A stretch of 64,000 nt of DNA from Chlorophyllum brunneum (Eukaryota > Basidiomycota > Agaricomycetes > Agaricales > Agaricaceae). Under the pieces are notes generated by a model. It was not told the origin of the DNA and searched no databases. It was given only the letters and a program-made list of their open reading frames with translations. Position 1 is the stretch's first letter. The number at the start of each line of letters is the position of its first letter. The stretch is from NCBI GenBank assembly GCA_963576785.1, contig OY756150.1, positions 1,550,001 to 1,614,000 of the forward strand. Reading direction: 5' to 3'. Shown here piece by piece: positions 47,570 through 59,700 of the stretch. A program made the position numbers and the translations under genes.

Positions 47570-48082
47570 CTTGTTGAAGAGTGTCCATAAGGACATTGCT
47601 CTCCACCAATTGTTGAATTTGGTTCTATCTCCATTGAAATATCCTGGTTCTAGGGCTAAGTTCTTTGGGAAATTGATTTCATTGGCCATTTCTGATTTAG
47701 TTTCTGGTTCACTGTATTTGTTCTCATGGGTTTTGGTAATTTCTGTATTGGATGGGGCTTTGGCAACTTCTATGTCGGATGTGGTCTTGGCAACATCTGT
47801 GTTGAATAGGGTCTCAAAAAGACCTGTGTCTTTGTCTATGCTGTGTTTGGATTTCTGCCACTTAAGGCCTTCAGGGATTTCTGGTTCTGTTTGTCATTTG
47901 GATCCAGTAGTTACTGGTGATCCCTGGATGTCTGTTGGTCTCGGAGCTCTTGGTCTTCTCAGTGTTCTCAATGAGCTACTGCTGCTTATATACTGTTGTC
48001 CTGGTCAAAGGCTATTATTCTAAGCCTAGCTACGAATAGTGGCACCTCTCTTGCAAGGTGAGTCAAATGACACTTTACCAAA

Positions 48083-48387
48083 TGTTATGACCTTAGTCTA
48101 GGACTCAGGTTGCAAGTCTTTGGATAAAGACAAGGAAGTAGAGAGAAGAGAATGGGATGATATGATTGGTAAAGTGTAAGGAATACATCAAGTATTACTA
48201 TACTTTATATACTAGTGGTGAGAGCTAAGAATAAGGGAGTAGAGTAAAGGAGTCATAGAGGATGAGTAGAACAAGTCAGTAGGAGTACAGCCATAAGGGA
48301 TAAAACAGGGGATAAAATGGATACATAGGAATAATGAGTATGACAGGTGCATGATAGGAATGTACTGTCTATCTATAGTTCATAACA
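48083..48387 (-). repeat. 5' LTR of Gypsy element D
   Basis: 305 bp. Along the element it starts TGTTATGAAC and ends GTCATAACA. PBS TTGGTAAAGTG is at 48071-48081 and its LTR partner at 48166-48176, a perfect 11-nt match. Confidence 0.9.
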
Positions 48388-48807
48388 GTATGGCAGCCAG
48401 GTCTTGTCACCTTTTTTTCATTCCATCTCAAACAGGGCATGTACACCTGTGCCAGAGTGAGAGCAAATGTGTTCCACTGCCTATTCATTATCAGTATTGT
48501 CAAAGTCCCAGACTTGGGAGTTGGAGCATCCAGGAAAGAGTCAGTCATCATTTGGGATATGGATCCTAAGTAAGAACACATGAAACATATCATGCACCCC
48601 TCATTTACATAGGTTGGAAGACAACATCACCTTATAAGAGCTACCATTGTATTCCTCAACAATTAGGTAAGAACCAACAAATTTAGGCACAAGTTTCCAT
48701 GCCAATCCTCAAGGAAAGGAGATGTTCTTGGTGGACACATACACTAGGTCTCCAACATTGAATAGAGAGGGAATGTGCCTGCAATTGGCTGTTCGAGTCT
48801 CCTTGAC

Positions 48808-51800
48808 TCAATGCACTAATATACTGTCATGGGCACTCATGATAGTGTTCTTCAATTTCGAAGTGAAAGCCTGCACTCTGGGGTATTCATCCTTTGATAG
48901 GGTTTCCCAAATGAACATCTTGGGGATCTGCCCATAATTTAGGAAGAATGGAGCATATCCAGTTACTTCAGAGTGTGCAGCATTGATAGCAAATTCAATA
49001 GAAAGGAGTTTGAGTACCCAGTCCTTTTGAGAGGGGGATATACATATCCTCAACATTTGGGTAACAGTCCTATTGGCATGCTCAGTTGATCCATTAGACT
49101 CAGGGTGGTAAGCACTCAACATCTTGAGTTTGGTTCCTATTAGAGTGTTGAGATGCTGCCAGAACAAACTGGTGAATAAAGAGTCTCTATTGCTCAGAAT
49201 GGATCAGGGGAGACCATGTAATTGGTAGATCTCACCAAAGACTAACTTAGCTACCTGCTTGGTACTGTAGTTTTGCCTGCTTGGTATCAGATGTACCATG
49301 CCAGTTAGTTGATCAATGACAACAGTGATAGAGTCATACAAAGTGTCTCTACCTTTTTACTTGGATAAGGGACCAACAAAGTCTATTCCTATATTCTCCT
49401 ATGGGTAAGAGGGTACTTGTAAAGGATTCAACAGCCTGTAGGGCTTGTGATTTGTGGGTTTTCCCCTCATGCATGTTATGCATGATTTGCAAAATTGGGT
49501 GGTATCCTTGGTCAGGTCCTTCCACCAGACATGGTCATGCAAGTACATCAATGTTTTGCAGGAGCTTAGGTAGGCTAAGATTGAATGTGCCTCCAATATT
49601 ATCAGCTCATGGATGTTGCAACCATTGACTTGGATGTGAGACATGCATAGTAGTTCAGAGTGATTTTCCTTGAGGTACACAAGCCCATCTTTCATGGCAA
49701 AATTCTTGTAGTCTCTAGGATTTTCAACAATATCTTTAAAGAACTGATCCATGGCATATTTCCCCCATATTTCTGAGGCAATGTCGATACCCTCTCACCC
49801 TCCACTGAGAGTATCAAACAGAGTGGAAGGGAAAGTTGCATTACTCCCAGAGGCTTCATTGATTGGAGTTAGGGGTTGTGTTGTTCTATTTATGGAGTCA
49901 AGTATGTGAGTTCTGTCAATATTCACATTCCCCAGGTTTCTATTTGTTCTGCCCCTATTTGACACTCCTCCTGAGTGTTGTTTCTGTCTAGGTGCTTGCA
50001 CAGGTATCCATATGGTGAGTTTTGGCTGAGTTTCCTGTTGTGTACTCATACTAATACTAATACTTTCTTTGTTTTGTAGGGTACTTCCGCCCTCCTTTTG
50101 CTCTACTAGGGGAGCGAAATCCATAGGGTCCTCACCTTCCCATCTCTGCTGCCTTGTCACCATTGTAAGCTCTGGTCCTTTCAGCCTCTGCTGTCTTGTC
50201 ATGACCATCAGCTCTACTTCTCCTTCTGGACTGACAAGTAGTGGCATCATGACCAGATATCATGGTATGTGATCATTATCAATCACATTGTCATAACAGG
50301 TGTATTTGCTGGGCACATGCACTGTGCCTAGTCTATCATTTGAGTAAATGTGAGATAGGGCATCAGACGGACATTCTCAGTCCCTGGTACATATATCACC
50401 TCAAAATCAAATTCAGCTATGCTCTCAATCCATTGTACTTGTCTCTCTGACAGATTTGGTTGCTTTAGCACATGTACAAGTCCCCTGTGATCTGTGTACC
50501 ACCAAAAGTGGATGCCAAAGAGGATGTCTCAGTGATGTAGCATAGTTTCTATGCCTGTAAGTAACTCAATCTCATGCACAGGGTAGTTCTGTTGGGCTGG
50601 ACAGAGCTTTACAGAGAAGAAGACTACTACTTTTCCCTCCTTCCAGTTGTTCCCTTGGTTTACCACCCCTACTATCCCAGTCAGACATCCATCCATTACT
50701 ATGTTCACTGGTAGAGTGTCTTCACTGTAGTTCAACAGCTGCTGGTGGTGGTCCTTACAGGCTACTGCAAGGTCCTTGATCTCTTGGAAGGCACACTGGT
50801 AAGTGAATTCCCATTGAAATGGTACAGTGTTGCCAGTCAGCTCATGTAGAATTCCCATAGATACCTGTACCTAAGTGATATCATCTGCTAGGAACCCAGC
50901 TAATCCTAGGAAACTGTGAAGAAGATCACAATTTGTGGGAGTCTTCCATTTTGCTAGTGCATCAACTTTATTGGAGTCCATTATGATGCTATTCTGAGTT
51001 ATTACCTGCCCCAGGACCTTGACCAAGTTCTGCAGGATATGTATCTTGCCTTTGCTAATATAGAACTTGGCTCCTTCTAGGATGTCCACAATGAGGAAGA
51101 TCATCTCTACATGTTTCTGGAGGATATCTGTGGTGACAAATAGGTCATCTAGGAAGTTTGTGAGTTTTTTTCCCAGGTGAGCCCCAAATAAGTAAGTCAT
51201 AATCATTTGGAACATTGCTGATGCATTGTAGTCTCCCTGTTGCATGACATGACTAACCATGGTACCATTAGGGGTTGCCATTGCAGTATATTCTACATGC
51301 TCTGGTTTCACTTGAATTTGCTCATAAGCATCTGTCAGATTGATCACAGACCAATATTTTGCTCAAGTGACCTATTGGAGTATTGTTTCAATGTTAGGTA
51401 AGGGAGAGGAGAGTTTCCTTGTGTTTGTGTTCTGTTCTTTGACATCTACTACTGTTCTTAGTTTCAGAGGTGCTCCTGGTTTTCCAGGCTTTGTCAGGAG
51501 TAGCATTGGGATGGCATTTTTCACTGGTCCTATCTACCAGATGCAGTGTAAGCATCTTGCTTAATGTTCCACAGTTCCCTTAACTTATCAGGGCATTTTG
51601 AGGCATGCCATGAGTACTTCATCTCAGGATCAATTAGCAAAATTTTATGGTTAATCTCTCTGAGCAGAGGAAGTGGTGTTTCCATTGCCATTTTACAAAT
51701 TTTCTATGCATACTCCTCCAATGATTGACAGATCTTATCAAGCTTGTCTTCATAGATGGTCATAGGTCCTGATGCCAATTTGGTTACCTGATCTCCCTTT

Positions 51801-52162
51801 ATGGGCCATGAAATCCTGCTCCCTATCACAATGGTGGGAGGCTCAAGCGAGACAGAAACCTGATGTTAGTATATAAAAGAGGTTCCCAGGATGACATTGT
51901 AGTTTGACAGATTGATAATATCAAAGTACCGATCTTCTTTGATATCTTGATACCGTATTTCAACTCATGTTCCATGGTTAACCTTGGTACATGATCCTTG
52001 TACAGCCATCTGGACATTTACAGGAGCTGACAGTTCAATGCATTTCAGATTTAACTGCTGGGCAAGGTTACTGGAGATGAAATCCCCCAGTGAACCCATA
52101 TCAAGAAGGGCTTGAGCAGGGTAACCATTCACACTCATAACTATCACAAGAGGCCTTGGCAC
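48808..52162 (-). pseudogene. pol: pol of Gypsy element G
   Basis: Protease: VNGYPAQALLDMGSLGDFIS near 52115, with LLDMGS where LLDSGS/A is usual. RT: INLTDAYEQIQVKPEH (51340) and NFLDDLFVTTD (51170), where the usual YIDD or YMDD is FLDD. RNase H starts VNIVMDGCLTGIVGVV (50700). Integrase zinc region: H..H then CKSCITCMRGK (49470). Integrase core: LSAYHPESNGSTEHANRTV (49100). Frames shift several times and TAG/TGA codons occur. A chromodomain was not seen. Confidence 0.82.
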
Positions 52163-52767
52163 AGAATGAGGTATATCCTTCCTGGCAGATGTATAGCAGA
52201 GTATGTACCCATTTCCACTTGTGCACCACAGATCTCTAATATCCCAATTTCTGAAGAATGTGCTTCTTCAACTTTTACAAAACAAGAACCAATATCCTTG
52301 ATTTTGGGCACATTATTCAAGTACTCTAACACACATTTGTGTATTCACTGTACAGGGTTAAATTTTGGGTTTTCCAGGAGCTCTTGCTTTATGGGGAATA
52401 CCAGCTTGGTGTCATTGTCAATTATCAGGCAAGTACTACATGAAAATCTGTCCACAAAGAATCTTGGATAACTGACCCTTACAACAGGTAGGTGACTGTA
52501 CACTAGACTATAACATGAATTTAATAACCAAGATAGAATTTCTGTATGGTTGTCTATCCAATCGGAAGTTTTGGACCTCCACAGCAGGTGGTCACCAATC
52601 TATTCTTTGTATAGAGTTCAGAGATTCTGAGCCAGCTTCCTTCCAAAGTACCTTGTGATAAGAGATAGGTGCCAGGACTGTACATGTTTCTTCTTTATTT
52701 TGAGTTAGAAGTTGAATTGTTCATCATGGATTTTGTACCTATGCTTATCCAGGTCTTCTACTTGAAA

Positions 52768-53682
52768 TCAATGGAACAGTGTGAATTCATTTTCACATGC
52801 AAGGCCTTCAGCAGAGGTGTAGGGGGTTAAGTAATTTAGGATGGCCGGAAGACTGACCTTGTTGATGTCTTCCATCCGGATATGATAGGGTAATTGACCT
52901 CTTTTCTGTCTCTTTATCACATCACAGGTCAGCTGCCTGGAAGCTGCATAAAACCCAGAGAGGTATGAGTAATGTTCATACTGTGACACTGAAATTAGTT
53001 CAGCTGCAGTGTTATATTGGTCTTGCCACCAGTGTATTACACCTACTTTTGAGTTGGTATCAAAGGTCTTTCTTACTCTCAGGTCCAAGTAAGTCAATGA
53101 TCCCATGGAATCCTTTAATTCATCTAGCATTTTACCCATGTTTAGGGTCCTACTAAGGTACTGGACATTGTCCATGTCATCTTTGACAAATATGCTCATC
53201 ATCCCTATGTTTAACATATCAAGGTTTTCTGTGGTTTCAGCCAATTCATGTAAGTTTTCAGTTTCCTGTATTGCTGACAACTCAATGTTGTGTGTGTAGG
53301 TACCTGGTGGCTGGCTCCCTGATACTGAAGATACTTAGTTTTTCTTCAGACATTGCCTGGATATGTGGTCCAAGTCCCCACAAGTGAAGCAATAGTTTCA
53401 ACTTGGTGTCATTCCATCTCTTCCGGACTGGGCTTGGAATCCCCAGGTCTCAAGTTGTTACCCTGGTGAAGTCTGCATAAACCATAATGAGGACCTCTAT
53501 GCTCATGAAATAATCTTCTTTGGTTTGAATTCAACCAGGAAATACAGTTAGTCTTCTGACTATGTCTTTTATAGCCATTTCTGTGTTAGTCACCTCTATG
53601 TTCATTATTTCTCTTGAAACATTTACATTGTTGAGATGATGACAATCTTTTCTACCTTGGTACTTTTCACATCAGTAGTTGT
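52768..53682 (-). pseudogene. gag: gag of Gypsy element G, C-terminal part with zinc knuckle
   Basis: A CFTCGDLDHISRQC knuckle (CX2CX4HX4C) is encoded at about 53345-53390, followed at once by a stop. A 170-codon open stretch (52768-53280) downstream is Gag-Pol linker-like and has no recognised domain. Upstream is a basic, Arg/Asn/Gly-like stretch with frame changes. Confidence 0.65.
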
Positions 53683-54426
53683 AGTGAATGTTATGTCCGA
53701 ATCTCGAACCTATGTCAGAGGTTACAACAAGTGTCCAGAAGCAATACTACTTGTCCCACCACCACGATCCAATGACACTGTTATCAATTCTCTACTTCAA
53801 CTAGCTTGGAAATATGCACCATACTTACATGTATGCAACACCAATGGACTCTACTTATGCACCATCAAGAACAACCTCTACGGCGCCTGGAATAACAGTT
53901 GGAAAGCATGACCAACTACTGAAGAAACTATGCAGTACATCCACCCCTACATGTACACTTGCGGTCCTTTTTTTTTATTTTTTATTATCAACAATTTATA
54001 TAGCGGTGCTCGAATGCAGTCCGCATGTACATACATACAAAGATAGAACGTACAAAATGTTCAGAGCAAGGAAAGTAGACTAAACATATACTAACCCCAC
54101 GAGACTCGACGCTGTCTAGCACATACACTAGAGAGATGTTTGGTACCTAAGTTGAACAGAGAGAAAAGGAGTGAGAGGAATCGGAGAGAGAGAAAGTGAA
54201 AGAGAGAAAATGATAGAAAGGAACTATCAACTCACAAACACAAGGGAGAACAACAAACAGTACTAGCATGTGGGAGGGCTTTTGCCCAGACACCACGGGA
54301 ATGATGGACTTTGAATGAAAACTATATAAAATAGTAGATGAGCAAGGAAAGAAGGGATAGAGAAATGGGGATGAAATCCATAACTGGGAGAGCATAAGAA
54401 AAAGAGAAAAAAAAGGGGAAAAGGAT

Positions 54427-55880
54427 TTACGCAGGCGCAGACCCAAACCTCTGACGGACTTGATGATGATGTAGCGGGGGTATGGAGCCAGCGCGGAAAT
54501 GAGGGCGGTCAGGCTCTGGGGGAAAGCTGAACGTGGTAGGGTTGCGATGCAAGAAGTTGACTAGTGTCTTGATGGTGTTGGCGCCAAAATGATGATCGAA
54601 GTTGTTGCAACGATAGAGAATGTGCGACCTGGTCTGGACCATTTGGTTGTCACAGTGGTGGCATGATAAGTCCTCATTGGGGAAGAACCGGAGTTGGTAT
54701 TCCCCAATTGGGGCATGGCATAGGATGACACGACACGCTCTTGCAAACAGCTGTGGCTGGTAACCACATTCTCGTATCCAAGGACCGGATTTGATGTGCG
54801 ACGGTAAAGCAGAGGCCCCATTCGCTCGCACAGGGAGGTAAAGGAAGGAGCTACTGCTGTATTTTTTTGAATCCAAACATGGCTTGCCATGTGTGAATGG
54901 CTCGTTCAGCGGACTTCTTGCATAAGTAGTCTATGGAGTTAGGGACTTGGTGGTTTCGACCCCGGTTAGGCCAGGCAACTGTTTGGATCCAATTGTGTGT
55001 GGCTTTTTGTATACCATATTTACACTTTGACGGAGTGTGATAGAACAAAAGGTAGTGTTGGTCAGACTTGTTGAACCAAGCCATGAGTGCCTTCAATATA
55101 AGGATGGACTGTCGCTGGCAGGAGTGTGGCAAGCAATCAAGTAGGAGCCGAGAGGCTGCAAGGGAGTCAGTGAACACATGAATGCATTCCACTTGGTCAT
55201 AGTTGTCGGTGGCGAGTACCTTAGTAATTCCTAGGTATTGCGCAACCAGTTCTGTGTCAGTTGACGTTGTTCCTCCGAGCCTCTTCATAATAGAGCTTCC
55301 TCCATCTAAGTGTCAAATAGTGGCTGCCGCCGTAAACTGGCTAGCAAGCGGGTTAGGGTTGGGGTAGACCAAGCCGTCTGTGCCAATAATAATGGACTTG
55401 AAGTCCGTCGTCGCATTTGTCGTAACATCGTCCCAAAGTGTCTTCGAGAGGTGGGGGTTGTCCTGGTTAAATCCTATAAAAGATACATTAGTAGGAAAGT
55501 GGTCAAGTAACCTATGTCCAGGCCAGACAGATTTGGAAACAGAGTTAAAATGTTCTACATAACAAGTCTCAGGGGTGGGGCAGGAAACGTCCATCACAGC
55601 TCCAAGTGTCTTCTTCTTCTGAATCTCTGTGAAATTCTTGATGTGAAGTCGGTGTGGGAAAGAGTGATATTCTTTTGTCAATCTTGCCAATGCGTGTTCA
55701 TTATCTAACATGTGAAGCCTCGACATTTGATGTTCGGCCAACTTTTGGAGATGGAGTTTGATGGGCATGAGCCCTATGAGGGACTTGATGCCGCCAGTGG
55801 GAGAAGTCTGGAAGGCCCCGGTAATCCAGAGGGCTGCGCTCCCATCTACAGAGCCCCTTGAGGGGTCTCTTACCACCAGC
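54427..55880 (-). pseudogene. LINE RNase H and zinc region inside the chimeric retroposon
   Basis: AALWITGAFQTSPTGG (near 55830) marks the end of the RT domain. RNase H catalytic acids appear in IIGTDGLVYP (55390), TDTELVAQYLG (55240) and HVFTDSLAASRLLL (55170). The C-terminal zinc pattern is DLSCHHC then RSHILYRC (54600-54665). Three frames are needed to read it. It is about 85-90% like the LINE at 45725-47100 by eye. Confidence 0.8.
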
Positions 55881-56639
55881 CTTAGCCAATGGCGACATGG
55901 AATCAACTAGAGCTGGAACCTGGCTATTTTTCCTGTACCAGGCCAACTGATGTAGGATTTAGTCCTCTCGAGCCAGGTGAGCATTCTCTGATAACCGGCA
56001 GCTTTTTTCAGTACGCCCCAGTACATCACCTGCTATGGCCCACAACTTCACCCAGGCGCTACCCCAGAGTTGCTTCCTGTTCCTCAGCAGCCGGTTCGGT
56101 ATGCCTTATGGCCCAGATCCCCATGCTTAACTGTCTGAGATCTACACCTTGCAGACACTACTACCAGATTGGTCCTGAGGTTATTTTAAGCCAACTTAGT
56201 CAGCATCCTCAATCTGGAGATTGGGTTATGTCTACTAACTACCAGAACTATGCCAAAGCAGACTGGGAGAGGTATCCTATCTCAGCAGCTTTTTTCAGCA
56301 TGCCCCAAGTCAGACTGTTATCATAACATTCCCCTTCTTATAATGCCCTATCTCCAGCAGTGGCTTAGGTAATCCTCCCAAGTTAGGCCTTGGTATTAGG
56401 GCACCACCGCCTTTGGTCAATATTGGACTTGGGCAATGCACACAGCTGGGTCACACCATGACAGTGTGACATCACTATGTGACTTGCTATGTGGCTGGGT
56501 GTGACAACTCCCACACTAGCCTGTGACAGCACCAAACAATGCCAAACAGGACCACACAACCTAATTCAGTGTCACCCGGGAATATTGCTAAGCAACCACG
56601 TCTCGTGCACTGGTACTTCCCACAGTTGAGAATAAATCC

Positions 56640-56728
56640 CCCCCACAGGTTTCGAACCCAGGACCTCCTAGCCAAGCAGCCTGGTAGGAATTAAGCCTAC
56701 ACCCAAACCACTCGACCATTAGGCCGAC
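56640..56728 (-). promoter_or_regulatory. tRNA-like RNA polymerase III promoter (SINE head)
   Basis: On the minus strand, an A box TGGTCGAGTGG (56708-56718) and a B box GGTTCGAAACC (56648-56658) have the sequence and order of a tRNA gene. The start GTCGGCC... sits on the first base of the element. It is not a functional tRNA: no acceptor-stem partner follows the B box. The A-B spacing of about 50 bases suits a tRNA with a long variable arm (Ser/Leu type). Confidence 0.7.
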
Positions 56729-57604
56729 TACACTTGCAGTCCAGCACTCGAAGTACTCATTCACCAACAAATTGCCAATGGAATCTATTGCATAGAAATG
56801 CGACCTAAAGACTTATCACCAGACGACAAACCCACTGTACCCAGTAGCAACAGTGGTGACTCTCCCCATCTGCTATTGTGATCTACTTGAGCCTTTGTCG
56901 AGTCACCTGAGTCCTATCTCTCCGAAGAACCAATTGCATCTACATCATCCCTATCATCCAACTTTGATCATCCTATGGATGCAGTTCTTCCATCACCACC
57001 GTTGTCATCATCACCTTCTACCACCTCATCCTACATGTCTTGTGACTGTAGCTGTTCCGATGAATCATCATCATCATCATCTGAGATCTCTGAGGATGAG
57101 TAAGCACTCATCCATTTCACCGTCATCAGTTTCACTTTGCTCTATGTTTAGCTGTTTTATCTTTATCAGTTTCACATTTATCTTTAGTAGTGTTTCACCC
57201 TGAGTTTCATATCTATCAGTTTCACAATGTGAAATGTGTTTCAGTCTCATTATCTATACTCTGTAGTATTTATAGAAAAGAAGTAATTAGTATAAATAGC
57301 TGACTGTATTAGGAAGTCAAAGCTTAAGCTTTGATCTTCTACAGGGATAGTCTTCTTGATTGTCCAAGAAGAGTTTCCATTGGCAGTTGCTGTCAATCAA
57401 TAGAAGGTTGCTTAATTGCTTATTCTCTACTCGCCCTCATCACTCAGAGCTACGAGATAAATGGGATTCCCATTTCTTGGTTGAGTAACAGTTTGATAAT
57501 GTTTGCTTATCTGGTTACTTGGCTGAGATAGGTATTAAGGCCATACCCTAGAGGTCACATCCTCTTCGATTGCCCTTAGTAGCCAAATCTGTAACAGTGA
57601 ATGT

Positions 57605-59373
57605 CATTCACATCATTCACTATAGAGTCTGCTATCTCATTCAATTTGGCTGCTCATAGGACTGAGTTGTAGGAAGAAGACTCTGGGTTCAACTTGGCTT
57701 TCCACAATGCCTTTTGAAGCTCAGGGCAAAGTCTATTCCAGAGTTTGTGTACCTTGGACTTTGGATCAGTATATCCCACAGTAGTGATCCAATTTGTTGA
57801 GCTGAGATGTATATTCCTTCACAGCTCAACTGCCTTGGTGACACTTCTCAAGCTGACAGCATTGTAAGGTTTTAAAGTTTGCAGGGAAACAAAAGTTGAA
57901 TAGTTCAGTAAAGAACTTGTCAAGTTTCCAACATTTTGGCTGAAGAGCCACCTCATGCATATAGAAAGTATATGCCTTGTTTGTCAGAAAGTTTGAGATT
58001 ATTGATACTTGCCAGTCTCTAGGTGTCTGTCCATCAATGACACAGTTGGTAGCTTGTGTCATGAACCTATGAAAGACTTGTGGGTCTGCAGTGCCATCAT
58101 ACTTTTCAGGGGGAATGGGCTTTAAGAGTAATTTCATATAATTTTTGGATGACTTATGTGGTCTACAGTGATAGTATCCATGCTTTTGATCATCAGTTGA
58201 GTCTGTTTCACTACTTGAGTCTTCACTAGTATAGGAGTCTGTTCTCCTATCACTGGAGTAGATGGAGTTATCATCACTACTGGAAAGGCTCGAAGGTTCA
58301 GGGCTATCACCTCCTGGATAGGACCTATCCTCTTGGTATTTGTTTGCAGGGTTCTTAGAAGTCTCCAAAGTGTCACTTATATCTTCAGATGAACTGGTTT
58401 CCTGATTAAACTTGCAGGTCTTCCACTTTTTGGCTCATTTAGAAGACCTGTCAAGTTGGGACTATTTAAAAGCTCTTCCCAGGTAACTCTTTGGATCTAC
58501 CTAGTTGGCGGGTAGTAAGTTCCGTTCTCCTTTCTTCTTAGGGGTCATCCCACTAGGCAGGTCTTGGTCATTTCTGCAAGGATTTGTAATTCTTTTGATT
58601 TGATCTTGAAGGTTGTCTGAGATAGCTACTGATGTACCACAGTATGGGGCTATTTTGTTCCATCTGATTTTGTTGAGAGCTTTCACTTGGCCTTTGGTGC
58701 TTAATTCATGTTAGGTATCCCTAAAATTCCCCAGTTGTTTGGGTCTATCCCCTTTCCCTTTCCTAAGGCCCAATTTTCCTTAGAGGTCCTTATACCCAGG
58801 TTCTTGTTGTGATGTTCAATCAAGTCACTCTCATCTCAAGTCATGTTTGATGTAGCTCTGGTGATCATGTCCTCATGTTCAAGTTCTAATGTTTGGGTAC
58901 TGTATTGCCCTTTCTTTTTATGCATACAACTTTGGTTTTCATTCTAATTGGTGCAGTCATCAGAGTCAGACTCATCAGTCTCAATACAGCTACATTTCAT
59001 GTGCTTTCCAGTATTTTGACCAGTGTTATCAGTCATCAAGTTGCTCAAGCTTATATTTATAATTGGTGGGGCTATCAATGTACTGGTAGTTTCAACAGTA
59101 ATATTTTTGTCACTAGTGATGTGCATGTCTTGACTCCTGTCATCAGAAGAAGGTAACTTGAAGGGGAATTTATCATAGGTGTCCTGGGCACTGAAGCCAC
59201 AGGAAAATTCAGAGTCACAAACATCTTCATCATACTCTGGGATAGGGTTGCTCTGACTAGGAATATTATAGAACTCACCTGGTATACAGGCCATTTGTAC
59301 TGGGTAAGTACTCTTGGGGGGAGCATTGCTAGTTACAGCAAGTTTTTTGTTATGGAGGTTGTAGTTAGACATT
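57605..59373 (-). pseudogene. gag: gag of Gypsy element G, N-terminal part
   Basis: Start MSNYNLHNKKLAV at 59373. An open stretch runs to 58944, and another at 58501-58686 is basic. The capsid part at 57826-58368 contains PIPPEKYDGTADPQVFHRFM and DWQVSIISNFLTNKA, the retrotransposon Gag pattern. Ser/Asp-rich stretches precede it. It stops at 57826 and continues, broken, to the fold-back insertion. The G coding frame is resumed at 53682. Confidence 0.7.
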
Positions 59374-59700
59374 TTCAGAAGACAAGAGAGGAGGCTTCTT
59401 TTTGGTTTATTTTTGAGATTTTGTTGGTGCTGGCAGAAGGGTTGGTTTGAGAGAGAACAAGAAAAAAAGCAAGAGAGAGATATAGGATCATGTCTTGGGG
59501 CATTGATGAGCACAGTAGTGAGTCCAGTTGATCAGACTGGTGTTTTCTAGGTGTCAGTAATGTGAGTGGTAGATGTTGAGTTAATTTGAGAGAGTGGTCT
59601 TGATAGCCCATTAAGTTAAAAATATGTGGTGTGAGTGCAACAGATGTCACAGTCAAGACATATGGTGGCTTAGTTGAATGATGAGTAACTGTCCTAAGCT

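Larger units (their letters stand above)
43580..48005 (-). pseudogene. gag: gag of Gypsy element D, split by the LINE
   Basis: N-terminal part at 47581-48005 (SSSSLRTLRRPRAP pattern, start codon ATA), C-terminal part at 43580-44323 with FSLGNRKAIAEGEIELF and two zinc-knuckle stretches (CFNCNLYRHITKYC and CYNCGKQGHISKNC). The interruption from 44335 to 47569 is the LINE. Confidence 0.83.
33685..48387 (-). mobile_element. Gypsy element D, old, split by element C and by a LINE
   Basis: Read along the minus strand: 5' LTR 48083-48387, gag 48005-47581 then 44323-43580 across the LINE, pol 43540-41680 then 35446-33893 across element C, and the start of the third ORF (33690-33770). The 3' LTR is gone; the third ORF is fused at about 33685 to the 3' LTR stump of element A. 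Many stops. The gag start codon reads ATA, as in A. Confidence 0.88.
53968..56728 (-). mobile_element. retroposon with tRNA-like 5' head and LINE 3' tail
   Basis: 2761 bp between near-identical 14-mers tacacttgc(g/a)gtcc (53954-53967 and 56729-56742). Read on the minus strand it starts with a tRNA-like promoter exactly at the duplication (56728). It then runs through ~800 bp of unrelated sequence, joins LINE sequence near 55870, and ends in an A-rich tail. The LINE part matches 45725-47550 of the LINE in element D. It is not a simple 5' truncation, since its own 5' end is at the target-site duplication and differs from the LINE. Confidence 0.75.
53693..57103 (+). pseudogene. unknown ORF carried by the fold-back element, interrupted
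   Basis: Starts MSESRTYVRGYNKCPEA right at the element's edge (53693), runs to a TGA at 53909, and stays in frame to YTCGP at 53967. The retroposon is inserted there. Beyond it the same frame resumes with ALEVLIHQQIANGIYC (56743) and ends SEISEDE at 57103, with two stops near 56880-56890. The end is Ser-rich and acidic (DESSSSSSEISEDE). Without the insert it would be about 210 codons. I recognise no domain. The same 3' end occurs in the smaller element at about 20088. Confidence 0.55.
53692..57595 (+). mobile_element. second member of the fold-back element family, longer, interrupted by a retroposon
   Basis: The right end 57278-57595 matches the right inverted arm of the element at 19483-20590 (agcttaagct palindrome, then ...TTAGTAGCCAAAT). 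The inner part matches the core of that element and extends it leftward as coding sequence. The left inverted arm is absent. agtgaatgt flanks it on both sides (53683-53691 and 57596-57604) in the gag of element G, so the insertion looks complete as it stands. A 9-bp (or 8-bp) duplication would suit a hAT-like or Mutator-like element. Confidence 0.65.
48388..59700 (-). mobile_element. Gypsy element G, different clade, decayed, LTRs not found
   Basis: Minus-strand order: gag (59373 to 57605, then 53682 to 52768), CCHC knuckle (53345-53390), protease (~52090), RT (~51347-50871), RNase H (~50858-50529), integrase (~49752-48808). It is split at 53691/57596 by the fold-back element and bounded on the left by the LTR of element D. 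It is unrelated in sequence to A-E. The 5' LTR should lie right of 59400 but could not be defined; no clear TG...CA repeat pair is present in the window. Confidence 0.8.

Noticed and set aside
56640..56728. functional tRNA gene on the minus strand
   Set aside because: A and B boxes are good, but no matching acceptor stem follows the B box and the sequence runs on into the retroposon body. Treated as a SINE-type head.
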